This document shows positions 49,844 through 59,055 of a stretch of DNA of 64,000 bases, piece after piece. The stretch's first letter is position 1. The number at the start of each line of letters is the position of its first letter. The notes beneath the pieces were generated by a model, which was not told the DNA's origin, made no database searches, and saw only the letters and a list, made by a program, of their open reading frames with translations. The position numbers and the translations under genes were made by a program. Origin of the DNA: Halorubrum salsamenti (lineage in GTDB: Archaea > Halobacteriota > Halobacteria > Halobacteriales > Haloferacaceae); NCBI RefSeq assembly GCF_007671685.1, contig NZ_VCNL01000004.1, positions 124,001 to 188,000 on the forward strand. Reading direction: 5' to 3'.

Positions 49844-51319
49844 TTATTCAGCCAGGTCGGATTCGATCGAGCTGAGCGAGCTTTCTAAGTCGGACATGGC
49901 GTCCTCGGGCGACTTCTCGGCCTGATACGCCGCCGAGACCTCGGAGGCGACCTGCGGGCTCTGGTCGGGCCACGCCACGGTGACCGGACGCGGGACCGTG
50001 TTCTGGCCGGCGACCGCGAGCGTGTCGAGGAAGTCGCCGAGCGCGCCCACCTCGTCGGGATCGACCGACTCGGTGACCGACGGGTCCGGCGGGAGGTACC
50101 CCCCCTCGGCGAAGTTGCTCTGCATGACCTCCTCGTTGGCGAACGCCTCCAGCACCTGAACGCACTCGTCGAGCCGCTGGGTGTTCGGGTTGATCGTGAG
50201 GTGCCAGCCGCCGAGCGCCCCGGCCGGGCCGCCGGTGCCCTCGTAGGCGCCCTCGCCCGCCTCGACGCCGTACGGGAGCGGCATCACGTCGTAGTCCTCC
50301 GGGTCGAAGCTGTCGGAGTCGAGGTTGATCGGGATCGCGTACGGCCAGTTGCGCATGAAGATCGCGTTCCCGCCCGTGAACGGCTCGCGGGCCGGCTCCT
50401 CGGTGAAGGAGAGCAGGTCGGTCGTCGAGATCTGCGGGAAGTCGGGATGGGCGTACTCCGCGTCGGGCCCCTCCATGAACGACCGCATCATGCGGATCGT
50501 GTCGTGGACGGGCTCCTCGTTGACCGTGACCGGCCGGTCGCCGATCGGGCCGAAGAGGTTCTCGTGGTCGCCGAAGTACGCGCCGCCGAAGGCGGTCATC
50601 GTCTCGTTGAACGTACAGCAGGCGAGCCCGACGTAGTTGTCGGCCTGCGTGGTGAACCCGTAGTCGAAGCTGTCGCCGTCGGGGCCGCCGTTCTGCTCCC
50701 ACACGTCCGCGGCCATCTCGGCGAACTCCTGCCAGCTCATCGGCTCGGTCGCCCAGTTCTCGCCCTCGGGGTCGTAGCCGGCGTCCTCGACGACGTCCCT
50801 CCGGTAGTGCATCACCGGGTAGTCGGGGAACAGCGGGAGCCCGAACAGGTCTCCGCTCTCCGGGTCGCTCGCGGTGCTCACCGCGCTGTCGAGGTAGTCG
50901 TTCTGAACGTAATCGAGCGTCTCGGAGGAGAGCTCCTCGCTCAGGTTCACGAGCTGGCCGCGCGCGATGAACGGGATGGTCCATCCCGAGTCCATCATGA
51001 AGATGTCCGGGCTCGCCCGCCCGGCGTCAAGCGCCGACGTGAACTCCGACCGGCGCGCCCCCGACTCGAAGTCGCCCGGCAGGATCTCGATCTCGATCTC
51101 CTCGTCGAGCCCCGCGTCGTGGAGGCTCTGGCTGACCGAGTCGCCGATCCCCGCCCACTCGCTGTCCATCGTGATCTGGATCGGCCCGTCGCCGCCGCCC
51201 CCACCGCCGGAACAGCCGGCAAGCCCGACGGTCGCCCCTGCAGCGCCCGTCGCCTCCAGGAACCGTCGCCGCGATACCCCCACACGCCCCGTTTCGTGAT
51301 CGGATTCTCTGTCGACCAT
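49844..51319 (-). CDS. Sugar ABC transporter substrate-binding lipoprotein (Tat-type)
   Basis: A 491-residue family 1 solute-binding protein. The N-terminus has SRRRFLEATG (twin arginine), a hydrophobic core and a lipobox LAGC followed by a short glycine linker, so it is Tat-exported and lipid-anchored outside. Starts the four-gene CUT1 transporter. ATG 51319 (MVDRESDHE) fits a TATA-like attatata on this strand (about 51346-51357), about 30 bases upstream. The linked GH32 and GH68 genes suggest sucrose or fructo-oligosaccharide as cargo; inference. Confidence 0.94.
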   Translation of the reverse strand: MVDRESDHETGRVGVSRRRFLEATGAAGATVGLAGCSGGGGGGDGPIQITMDSEWAGIGDSVSQSLHDAGLDEEIEIEILPGDFESGARRSEFTSALDAGRASPDIFMMDSGWTIPFIARGQLVNLSEELSSETLDYVQNDYLDSAVSTASDPESGDLFGLPLFPDYPVMHYRRDVVEDAGYDPEGENWATEPMSWQEFAEMAADVWEQNGGPDGDSFDYGFTTQADNYVGLACCTFNETMTAFGGAYFGDHENLFGPIGDRPVTVNEEPVHDTIRMMRSFMEGPDAEYAHPDFPQISTTDLLSFTEEPAREPFTGGNAIFMRNWPYAIPINLDSDSFDPEDYDVMPLPYGVEAGEGAYEGTGGPAGALGGWHLTINPNTQRLDECVQVLEAFANEEVMQSNFAEGGYLPPDPSVTESVDPDEVGALGDFLDTLAVAGQNTVPRPVTVAWPDQSPQVASEVSAAYQAEKSPEDAMSDLESSLSSIESDLAE

Positions 51320-51507
51320 TACACCTGTTGTTACAAAATACACCCGTATATAATTATTGATGCCAACACTTATGCATGATCGGGCGCACGCGCTCGAGAG
51401 CGAATTCGAACCGATCACCGTTGGCCGACCGCGCCTCCTGAGTCCCCGAGTCCCTCCCGACGCCGTCGGAACGGCTATGGATCCCGAGCGTCGAGTGGGT
51501 GCCAGTC

Positions 51508-51969
51508 ATGGGTTCAACCGGCACGGTCGCGGGACGGGTACGAGACGGGGTGGTTCAGTGGCTCGAACGCGTGTTCTTCGGGGGCGCGGAGATCTCGCTG
51601 CTGTCGTCGCCCGCGTTCGCCGCGGTGCTCGTCCTCCAGACGCGCTACCCCGACGCGGCCCCGATCGCCGGACTCCTCGCGATCGGGTTCGGGAGCGTCG
51701 CGATCGCGCTGTTCCGCGCGAAGGTCCTCGACGTCGGGGCGTGGCCGCGGCGCGGCGAACTGGCGACCCTCCCCCTGCGAGTCGGCTACTTCAGCGCCCT
51801 CTTCCTCCTCTCGACGGTCGGAGTCGCGGCGGCGGCGACGGCGGCCGGATCGCTGTGGTTCGCCCTGCTCGGCGGGGTCGTCCAACCCCTCGGCCTCGCG
51901 GCGTTCCCCCGCGCCTACCGCGCCGTCCACGGCGAACCGCTCCAGCGCACGCCCGGGGTGGAGCTGTGA
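51508..51969 (+). CDS. Integral membrane protein, function unknown
   Basis: About 153 residues with four transmembrane helices (about 30-45, 53-72, 86-112 and 115-135) and an amphipathic N-terminus. No family recognised. The GTG of the next gene overlaps its TGA, so the two are translationally coupled. ATG 51508 is used; an in-frame GTG at 51499 is equally possible. Divergent from the sugar transporter operon. Confidence 0.72.
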   Translation: MGSTGTVAGRVRDGVVQWLERVFFGGAEISLLSSPAFAAVLVLQTRYPDAAPIAGLLAIGFGSVAIALFRAKVLDVGAWPRRGELATLPLRVGYFSALFLLSTVGVAAAATAAGSLWFALLGGVVQPLGLAAFPRAYRAVHGEPLQRTPGVEL

Positions 51970-52952
51970 GCGACGGCCGGTCCGCCGTCGACGCCCTGCG
52001 GGACGCGGTCGCCGCGCTCGCCGATCCCGATCACACCGGCGAGAACCGCTGTCTCCCCTGCACGGTCGTCAACGCGGTCGGCGTCGCGGCCGTGGCCGGG
52101 CTGGTCTCGCGTCGCCGCCGGTCGCTCGGGCTCCTCGCCGCCGTCCTCGGCGGCGCGGCGATCTGGCTTCGCGGCTACGTCCTCCCCGGGACCCCGCGAT
52201 TCGCCCCGCGGCTCGTCGCCCCCCTCCCGATCGATATCGGTCCCGACCACCGGGCGGGGCTCGGCTCCGGATCGCTCGCCGACGACGCGGTCACGGTCGA
52301 TGTGAGGGGAGACGAACCGGCGGGAGACGAACCGGCGGAGAGTGACGCGGAGACGGGCGACTCGGAGACGGGCGATCCGGACCGCGATCCCGGATACGAC
52401 GCCGGTATCGCGCCGAGCGAGGGAGATGCGGACCGCGGGGGCGACAGCGACGGCGACGCCGTCGGCCCGGAGGCCCTCATGACGACGCTCGTCGACGCGG
52501 GCGCCCTCGTCGACGACGGCGAGACGCTCCTCCTCGATGAGTCGTTCCGGACGGCGGTGTACGACCGGATCGACGCGCTCCGTCGCGGCCCCGACGAGGA
52601 ACTCGCCGAGCGCGCTGCGGCGCTCGCCGGGACCGACGTCGAAGGGCAGGTCCACGACGGCCGAATTCTCCTCGCCGGACGGCGCGACGCGTGGCTGAGC
52701 CGGCCGATCGCGCTCGCGGAGACGGCCGCCGCGGAGACCCTCCGCGAGCGCGGGGTCGACGACGCGGTCGCCCGGCAGGCGGCGCGGCCGCTCCGCGCGT
52801 TCCTCGACGCCTGTCCGGTCTGTGACGGTCCGGTCCGCGAGACGACGCTGCGGAACTGCTGTGGCGGCCCAGGGGGCGTCAGCGGGAACCCCGAGCGACC
52901 GGTCCGCGCCTGTGCCGACTGCGACGCGGTCGTCTTCGCCGACCGGTCCTGA
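51966..52952 (+). CDS. Zinc-binding haloarchaeal protein with acidic linker, function unknown
   Basis: A 328-residue product starting at GTG 51966 and overlapping the upstream stop. Two hydrophobic stretches near residues 35-75 and a CLPCTVVNAVG string suggest a membrane-linked N-terminus. An acidic, repetitive linker follows (GDEPAGDEPAESDAETGDS). The C-terminus has a zinc ribbon-like CPVCDGPVRETTLRNCC ... CADCDAV. No enzymatic motif is recognised. Its tight coupling to the membrane protein suggests they act together. Confidence 0.75.
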   Translation: MSDGRSAVDALRDAVAALADPDHTGENRCLPCTVVNAVGVAAVAGLVSRRRRSLGLLAAVLGGAAIWLRGYVLPGTPRFAPRLVAPLPIDIGPDHRAGLGSGSLADDAVTVDVRGDEPAGDEPAESDAETGDSETGDPDRDPGYDAGIAPSEGDADRGGDSDGDAVGPEALMTTLVDAGALVDDGETLLLDESFRTAVYDRIDALRRGPDEELAERAAALAGTDVEGQVHDGRILLAGRRDAWLSRPIALAETAAAETLRERGVDDAVARQAARPLRAFLDACPVCDGPVRETTLRNCCGGPGGVSGNPERPVRACADCDAVVFADRS

Positions 52953-53004
52953 GGGCGGCGACGGGGCGCTCGGCGGCGCCGAGGCGACGATCGAGTTGCC
53001 CCGC

Positions 53005-54159
53005 TCACTGCGCCCGGTCGCCGTCGCGCGTCGCCGCGGCCGGCTCGTCGGCGGCGGGCGACGGAGCGCCCGCTCGCCCGTCGGCGACGCCGGGATCGGG
53101 GCCGTCGGCCGCGGCGGTGACCGTCACGTCGCGCTTGGGGTAGGGGATCTCGATGTCGGCCGCGGCCAGCGCCTTGTACAGCGCGCGGTTGAGCTCGTGT
53201 TGGGCGCGCCGCCGTCGCGTCGGTCCCCTGACCCAACAGAGCAGCTCGTACTGCAGCGCAGAGTCCCCGAACGAGCGGAGCCGCGCCCGCGGCTTCGGGG
53301 AGTCGAGGACCAGCGCCTCCGCCTGCACGACCTCGATCGCGAGCGCCTCGAACGCGTCGATGTCGGTCCCGTAGGCGACGCCGATTGGCACCCGGACGCG
53401 GCGCCGGCGCTGCGGCGCGGACTCGTTGGTGACCTTCGCGGCGTTGAGCGCGGCGTTCGGAACCGTCACCAGCACCTCGTCGCGGGTGAGAAGCGTCGTC
53501 GAGCGCACGCCGACCTTGATCACGGTCCCCGCGGTGCCGTCGTCGAGGACGATGTAATCGCCGATCTTGTAGGTGTCGTCGAAGTACAGCGCGATGCCGC
53601 CGAAGAAGTTCGCGACCGTGTCCTTCGCGGCGAAGCCGACCGCGATGCCGGCGACCCCCGCGGCGCCCAGGAGCGGCGTGATCTCGATGCCCCACAGCCA
53701 CAGCAGCGTCCCGGCGCTGCCGACGAGGACCGCGAGCGTCCAGACGTTCGAGAAGACGGGCGCGAAGTCGAACCGGCCGCCCTCCTCGTTGACGGCGGCG
53801 ACGACCTGGTTCACGACACCGTTCGCGGCGTGTGCCCACACCAGCACGATGACCGACAGCGACGGTCGGCCGAAGATGTCGTCGAGCAGCTGCGGGTCGA
53901 CGAGGACGGACGATCGGATCGCGGGGACCTGGGTGAGGACGAACACTCCGGCGAGCGCGGCGGTGACGACGAGCGGCGCGCGAAGCGAGGAGATGACGAT
54001 GTCGTCGTACCCGGAGTCGGTGGCCGAGACGTACCGGCGCGCGAGTCGCAACACGACGAACTCCATCCCGAGGGCGGCGACGACGGAGACCGCGAGGACC
54101 GCGACCGTCGCCTCGACCGCGGTGAGCCCTTCGAACAACGCGGGCAGGGAGGGAATCAT
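53005..54159 (-). CDS. Small-conductance mechanosensitive channel, MscS family
   Basis: A 384-residue MscS channel. Several N-terminal helices precede the pore helix LLGAAGVAGIAVGFAAKDTVANFFGGIALYFDD, the MscS signature (Gly/Ala-rich pore lining). The beta domain (GDYIVLDDGTAGTVIKVGVRSTTLLTRDEVLVTVPNA) follows. It opens under membrane tension to release solutes on osmotic downshock, a need in salt lakes. The C-terminal tail of about 40 residues is acidic and disordered. It lies in the order hisD, mscS on the same strand. Confidence 0.94.
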   Translation of the reverse strand: MIPSLPALFEGLTAVEATVAVLAVSVVAALGMEFVVLRLARRYVSATDSGYDDIVISSLRAPLVVTAALAGVFVLTQVPAIRSSVLVDPQLLDDIFGRPSLSVIVLVWAHAANGVVNQVVAAVNEEGGRFDFAPVFSNVWTLAVLVGSAGTLLWLWGIEITPLLGAAGVAGIAVGFAAKDTVANFFGGIALYFDDTYKIGDYIVLDDGTAGTVIKVGVRSTTLLTRDEVLVTVPNAALNAAKVTNESAPQRRRRVRVPIGVAYGTDIDAFEALAIEVVQAEALVLDSPKPRARLRSFGDSALQYELLCWVRGPTRRRRAQHELNRALYKALAAADIEIPYPKRDVTVTAAADGPDPGVADGRAGAPSPAADEPAAATRDGDRAQ

Positions 54160-54244
54160 GTCGTCCGAGACGCGACAGCGGGAGATAACGGTTTCTGCGG
54201 CGAGTGGCTGCCGACGGCCGACGACTGGATCTTCCGAACCGCGT

Positions 54245-55522
54245 CTACTCGAACCGCTTCCGGACGCTCTCCGCGTGCGCCTCTAACCCCTCGGCCTCGG
54301 CGAGGGTCGTGATCGCCTCGGAGAGGCCGTCGAGCGCGTCGCGGTCGAGCCGCTGGACCGTCGACGACCTGAGGAAGGTGTCGACGGAGAGCCCGCCGTA
54401 CCGCTTCGCGCCGCCGTTCGTCGGCAACACGTGGTTCGTCCCGGTCGCGTAGTCGCCGGCGGCCACGGGGGAGTACGGCCCGAGGAACACCGAGCCGGCG
54501 TTCGAGATCCGATCGAGGAGCGCCTCGTCGTCGGCGGCGACGATCGAGAGGTGCTCGGCCGCGTACTCCTCGGCGAACAGCACCGCCTCGGGCATCGACC
54601 GGGCGTGGAGGACGCCGGAGGCGTCGTTGTCGAGGGCGGCCCGGATCGTCTCCTCGCGCTCGCGGCCGGCGGCCTGCTCGTCGACAGCGTCCGCGACCGC
54701 CGCCGCGAGGTCCGGGTCGTCGGTGACCACGACCACGGAGGCGTTCGGGTCGTGTTCGGCCTGCGCGACCAGATCGGCGGCGACGAGGTCGGGGTCGGCG
54801 GTCTCGTCCGCGAGCACGAGCACCTCGCTCGGCCCGGCGAGGAAGTCGATCTCCACGTCGCCCTGCACGACCGCCTTCGCGGCGGTGACCCACTTGTTAC
54901 CGGGGCCGACCACCTTCTGGGCGTTCGTGACCGTCTCCGTGCCGTACGCGAGCGCGGCGATCGCCTGTGCGCCGCCGGCCTGATACACCGCGTCCGCGCC
55001 GGCCTCGTGGACCGCCGCGAGCGTGACCGGGTTCAGATCCTCGGCCGGCGGAGTCGCGACCGACACGTGGTCGACGCCCGCCACCGTCGCCGGGATCACG
55101 CCCATCAGCGCGCTGGAGGGATACGCCGCCGCGCCGCCGGGCACGTACACTCCCGCGCGGTCGAGCGGGCGGAACCGGCGACCGAGCTCGCGGTCGCCGA
55201 ACTCCTCGCGCCAGTCCTCGGGGCGCTGCCGGTCGTGGAACTCGCGGATGTTCGCGGCCGCCTCGCGGACCGCGTCGAGCACCGGGTCGTTCGCGTCGTC
55301 GAGCTCGGCGTGCGCGCGCTCCGCGTCGTCCGTCACGTCGATGTTGCCGACGGTCACCCCGTCGAACTCCTCGGAGAACTCCCGCAGCGCCACGTCCCCC
55401 TCCTCGCGCACCCGGCCGACGATCTCGCTCACGTCGTCGCGGACCGCGTCGACGCCCGCGTCGCGCTCGAAGAAGGCGCGACGCTCGGCCGGCGAGAGGT
55501 CGGCGACGGTTCGTACGTCCAT
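54245..55522 (-). CDS. hisD: Histidinol dehydrogenase
   Basis: A 425-residue zinc enzyme for the last two steps of histidine synthesis (histidinol to histidine, two NAD+). The family motif is VGPGNKWVTAAKAVVQGDVEIDFLAGPSEVLVLAD; zinc-ligand histidine residues lie in regions such as DLVAQAEHDPNASVV. ATG 55522 (MDVRTVADLSP) is the family start; the in-frame extension to 55546 is unlikely. It is not in a his operon here, as is common in haloarchaea. Confidence 0.95.
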   Translation of the reverse strand: MDVRTVADLSPAERRAFFERDAGVDAVRDDVSEIVGRVREEGDVALREFSEEFDGVTVGNIDVTDDAERAHAELDDANDPVLDAVREAAANIREFHDRQRPEDWREEFGDRELGRRFRPLDRAGVYVPGGAAAYPSSALMGVIPATVAGVDHVSVATPPAEDLNPVTLAAVHEAGADAVYQAGGAQAIAALAYGTETVTNAQKVVGPGNKWVTAAKAVVQGDVEIDFLAGPSEVLVLADETADPDLVAADLVAQAEHDPNASVVVVTDDPDLAAAVADAVDEQAAGREREETIRAALDNDASGVLHARSMPEAVLFAEEYAAEHLSIVAADDEALLDRISNAGSVFLGPYSPVAAGDYATGTNHVLPTNGGAKRYGGLSVDTFLRSSTVQRLDRDALDGLSEAITTLAEAEGLEAHAESVRKRFE

Positions 55523-56102
55523 ACCCGTACTCCGAGCCGCGGTCAAAAGGGCGTTCCGACTTCGCCTACCCCCCGAATGCGCTCTCGCCGAAACGGCCGG
55601 CCGTTAAGGGCCGACCGACGGCGGGAGTGGGTGTTACAGCCGCTGTCGGGGAAGCGATATTTAAACAGCGGTGAGCGACTGCAACGATCACTTATAAACA
55701 AGCTCCCGCCGCACCGATTCACCCGCCCCCCACCATCAAACGGGTGTGAGACGCCCCGTCCGGCGATCCGGGATCGGCCCGAACCTGCGGCGGTGTTGCG
55801 GAACATTTTTATAATGAAACTCGGGTAGATACACGTGATGATCGCGGAGGCTCGTCTCGACGCCGCCCTTATCCGAGGCCGACGAGCCCCGCGACCGCGA
55901 CGAGGCGTCCGACCGCCGCGACCGGCTTCCGGCGCGGCGCGACGACCGGCCCCTTCGGGCCAGTAACCTTCCTCCCTCGTCGCGTTCGCGCCGCTCCGTT
56001 CCGGTGAGTGACAGCTACGTCCTCCGGTAGCGTCGGCGCCGTCATTTTCTTGCAATATCTAAAGCGACGAATTTAAGGGGGAGAGTCCATTCTACTTCGG
56101 TA
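55523..56102. other. 580-base intergenic region before argG
   Basis: Contains repeat copy D (55622-55705) and a TTTATAATGAAACTCGG string at 55808-55824 that also occurs at 11048-11064. Towards the end a tctaaagcg and gaatttaag box near 56057-56077 is the likely argG promoter. A GC-rich stretch at 55850-56030 shows no gene. Confidence 0.6.
55622..55705 (+). repeat. Dispersed intergenic repeat, copy D (about 84 bp)
   Basis: Starts cgggagtgggtgttacag, passes gatatttaaacagcggtgagcg and ends atcacttataaacaagctc, matching the block order of copies A, B and C. It is a close match to copy A on the opposite strand, including the gggagtggg start. Confidence 0.8.
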
Positions 56103-57332
56103 ATGGCAACCGTTGCACTCGCGTTCAGTGGGGGACTCGACACGACCGTCTGCGTGCCGCTGTTGAAAGAGGAGTACGGCTACGACGAGGTCATCGGCGT
56201 CAACGTCGACGTCGGACAGCCGACCGAGGAGTTCGACGAAGCCGAGGAGACCGCCGAGGCGCTCGGGCTCGACATCCACGTCGTCGACGCCAAAGAGGAG
56301 TTCGCTGACCTCTGTTTCGACGCGGTGAAGGCGAACGCGACGTATCAGGGCTACCCGCTCGGCACCGCCCTCGCGCGTCCCGTCATCGCCGAGGCGATCC
56401 TCGGCGTCGCCGAGGAGCAGGGCTGTGACGCCATCGCGCACGGCTGCACCGGGAAGGGGAACGACCAGCTCCGGTTCGAGGCCGTCTGGCGCGGCTCCGA
56501 CCTCGAAGTGATCGCCCCCGTGCGCGAGCTCGGGCTCACCCGCGAGTGGGAGATCGACTACGCCGCCGAGAAGGACCTGCCCGTCGAGGCCGGCGACGGC
56601 GGCGTCTGGTCGATCGACGAGAACATCTGGTCGCGCGCGGTCGAGGGCGGCGAGCTGGAGGACCCGAACTACGAGCCCCCGGAGGACATCTACGAGTGGA
56701 CCGCGGAGCCCGAGGGCGAGACCACAATCGAGATCGCCTTCGAGGAGGGCGTCCCGGTCGCGGTCGACGGCGAGGCGATGGACCCCGTCCCGCTCATCCA
56801 GCATCTGAACGAGTACGCCGGCGGCTACGGCATCGGCCGCACCGACGTGATGGAGGACCGCATGCTCGGGCTGAAGGTGCGCGAGAACTACGAGCACCCG
56901 GCCGCGACCGTCCTGCTGACGGCCCACCAGGCGCTCGAAGACCTCGTCCTCACCAAGAACGAGCGCTCGTTCAAGAAGGGGATCGAGCAGGAGTGGTCCG
57001 AGAAGGCGTACCAGGGCCTCGTCTTCGCCCCCGTCGTCGACGCGCTCGACGCGTTCGTCGACGAGACGCAGGACGTGGTGACCGGCACCGCGACCGTGAA
57101 GGTCTCCGGCGGCAACTGCCGCGTCGTCGCCCGCGACTCCGAGTACGCGGTCTACTCCGAGGAGATGGCCTCGTTCAACACCGAGGACGTGGCCGGCATC
57201 GCACAGGAGGACGCAACGGGCGTCGCGAAGTACCACGGGCTCCAGGAGCGCCTCGCCAACGACGTGAAGGAGTCGGTCTCGAAGCCCGAACTCGCGACGG
57301 ACGGAAGCGGAATCGACGACGAGTCCGAATAG
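56103..57332 (+). CDS. argG: Argininosuccinate synthase
   Basis: A 409-residue ATP-dependent ligase joining citrulline and aspartate. The pyrophosphatase P-loop is AFSGGLDTTV at residues 7-16; the family strings YPLGTALARPVIAEA and HGCTGKGNDQLRFE are present. The promoter-like gaatttaag lies about 30 bases upstream. Stop and argH start are adjacent (no gap), so it heads an argG-argH transcription unit. Confidence 0.97.
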   Translation: MATVALAFSGGLDTTVCVPLLKEEYGYDEVIGVNVDVGQPTEEFDEAEETAEALGLDIHVVDAKEEFADLCFDAVKANATYQGYPLGTALARPVIAEAILGVAEEQGCDAIAHGCTGKGNDQLRFEAVWRGSDLEVIAPVRELGLTREWEIDYAAEKDLPVEAGDGGVWSIDENIWSRAVEGGELEDPNYEPPEDIYEWTAEPEGETTIEIAFEEGVPVAVDGEAMDPVPLIQHLNEYAGGYGIGRTDVMEDRMLGLKVRENYEHPAATVLLTAHQALEDLVLTKNERSFKKGIEQEWSEKAYQGLVFAPVVDALDAFVDETQDVVTGTATVKVSGGNCRVVARDSEYAVYSEEMASFNTEDVAGIAQEDATGVAKYHGLQERLANDVKESVSKPELATDGSGIDDESE

Positions 57333-58805
57333 ATGACCGACGACGATCCCGGCACGGCCGTCCGCCGCGACCGCTTCAGCGACGGCCCCGCCCGCGAGTT
57401 CCTGTCGAGCCTCGCCGCCGACGCGGCGATCTTCGAGGCCGACCTCGCGGTCGACCGCGCGCACACGGTGATGCTCGCCGAGCAGGGGATCGTCGATAGC
57501 GCGGTCGCCGGCGAGATCCTCGCGGCGCTCGACGACGTGGAGGCCGCCGGCCACGGCGAACTGTCCGACGGCGAGGACATCCACGAGGCGATCGAGACGG
57601 CGGTCATCGACCGGATCGGGCCGGACGGCGGGCGGATGCACACCGCCCGCTCGCGCAACGACGAGGTGGCGACCTGCATCCGGTACCGCCTGCGCGAAGA
57701 CCTGCTCGCCGCGGCCGAGGCCACGGTCGCGCTCCGCGAGGCGCTCGTCGAGGTCGCGAGCGAGCACGCGGAGACGGTGATGCCCGGCTACACCCACCTC
57801 CAGCCGGCCCAGCCGACGACGGTCGCGCACTACCTGCTCTCCTACGAGGGCGGGGTCGCCCGCGACACCGAGCGCCTGCTCGACGCGTACGACCGGGTCA
57901 ACCGGTCGCCGCTCGGTGCGGCCGCCTTCGCGGGGACGCCGTTCGACATCGACCGCGACCGCACCGCCGAGCTGCTCGGTTTCGACGGGACCGTCCGGAA
58001 CTCGACGGACGCGGCCTCCTCGCGCGACTTCCTCGCGGAGGGGTCGACCGCGTGCGCGACGCTCGCGACGACGCTGTCGGGGCTCGCGGAGGACCTCGTC
58101 CTCTTCTCGAACAAGGGGTTCGTGGAGCTGTCGGACGCGTACGCCTCCACCTCCTCGATCATGCCCCAGAAGAAGAACCCCGACACGCTGGAGCTGACCC
58201 GCGGCGTCGCTGGCGACGCGATCGGCGAGGCGACGGGGACGCTGAGCCTGCTGAAGGGGCTCCCCCGCGCGTACAACCGCGACCTCCAGCGCGCCCACGC
58301 TGGCGTGTTCGAGATCGCGGACGACGTGCGCGAGGCGACCGAAGTCGCCGCGGGCGCGGTCGCGACCGCCGACTGGGACGAGGCGACGCTCGCGGACGCC
58401 GCGGGCGAGGGGTTCTCGACGGCGACCGGCGTGGCCGACCTGCTCGCGATGGGCGGGATGCCCTTCCGGACCGCTCACGAGATCGTCGCGACCGCCGCCG
58501 AGGCCGTCTCCGACGGCGACTCGCCGGCCGCCGCGGCCGCAAAAGTTGACGAAGCCACCCGAAAGGTGACGGGCGAGCCCCTCTCGGCGCACGTGAGCCG
58601 CGAGGACGTGGAGTCCGCGCTCGATCCCGCCGCCAGCGTCGCGAGCCGGGACTCCGCCGGGGGGCCTGCCCCCGACGCCGTCGCCGACGAGCTCGCGACC
58701 GCCGAGGCGGGGATCGAGGCCGACGACGCGGCGCTCGCCGACGAGCGGGAGTCGCTCGCGACGGCGGCGGCGCTGCTGGACGCGGAGGTGGACTCGTATG
58801 CGTGA
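57333..58805 (+). CDS. argH: Argininosuccinate lyase
   Basis: A 490-residue fumarase-superfamily lyase that splits argininosuccinate to arginine and fumarate, the last step of arginine synthesis. The signature SSIMPQKKNPDTLEL contains the catalytic Ser of the flexible loop; other conserved parts are TARSRNDEV and GYTHLQPAQPTTVAHY. Directly adjacent to argG. The lysW gene follows 250 bases later and has its own promoter. Confidence 0.97.
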   Translation: MTDDDPGTAVRRDRFSDGPAREFLSSLAADAAIFEADLAVDRAHTVMLAEQGIVDSAVAGEILAALDDVEAAGHGELSDGEDIHEAIETAVIDRIGPDGGRMHTARSRNDEVATCIRYRLREDLLAAAEATVALREALVEVASEHAETVMPGYTHLQPAQPTTVAHYLLSYEGGVARDTERLLDAYDRVNRSPLGAAAFAGTPFDIDRDRTAELLGFDGTVRNSTDAASSRDFLAEGSTACATLATTLSGLAEDLVLFSNKGFVELSDAYASTSSIMPQKKNPDTLELTRGVAGDAIGEATGTLSLLKGLPRAYNRDLQRAHAGVFEIADDVREATEVAAGAVATADWDEATLADAAGEGFSTATGVADLLAMGGMPFRTAHEIVATAAEAVSDGDSPAAAAAKVDEATRKVTGEPLSAHVSREDVESALDPAASVASRDSAGGPAPDAVADELATAEAGIEADDAALADERESLATAAALLDAEVDSYA

Positions 58806-58922
58806 GCCGACGACGACCGCTTTCGGTCGGCGACCGCGGCCACCGCGACGACCGGCGCCGTCGGCGATCGATCCGCGACCGCCGACGGCTCCGCCGTCCC
58901 CGCGAGGGGACACACTAACTAC

Positions 58923-58944
58923 TGAAATCTGATATCGGATTTCA
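58923..58944. promoter_or_regulatory. 22-bp near-perfect palindrome upstream of lysW (regulator site candidate)
   Basis: tgaaatc and gatttca arms surround a gatatc centre, with one mismatched pair. It lies between argH and lysW, before two TATA-like boxes (58988-58996 and 59020-59029). It is well placed for an amino-acid responsive regulator controlling the lysW-arg operon. Confidence 0.6.
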
Positions 58945-59019
58945 CACCGCGGTTTGTACGACCGGTTTTCATCCGTTAGCGGGGGGTATATTTATTGTAA
59001 AACAGATTACAAGTTCGAA

Positions 59020-59030
59020 GGATTTATGCG
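59020..59030 (+). promoter_or_regulatory. TATA-like box for the lysW operon
   Basis: ggatttatgcg is centred about 27-30 bases before ATG 59056, as expected for a leaderless start. A second, stronger-looking tatatttatt at 58988-58997 could give a longer transcript starting near 59020. Confidence 0.5.
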
Positions 59031-59055
59031 GGTTCACGGTCGAGTGGGTTGTACG

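Noticed and set aside
56073-58913. 946-residue open frame on the minus strand opposite argG/argH
   Set aside because: A GC-rich shadow frame. The opposite-strand products are clear arginine enzymes and the minus translation has no domain and an abnormal Val/Arg/His composition.
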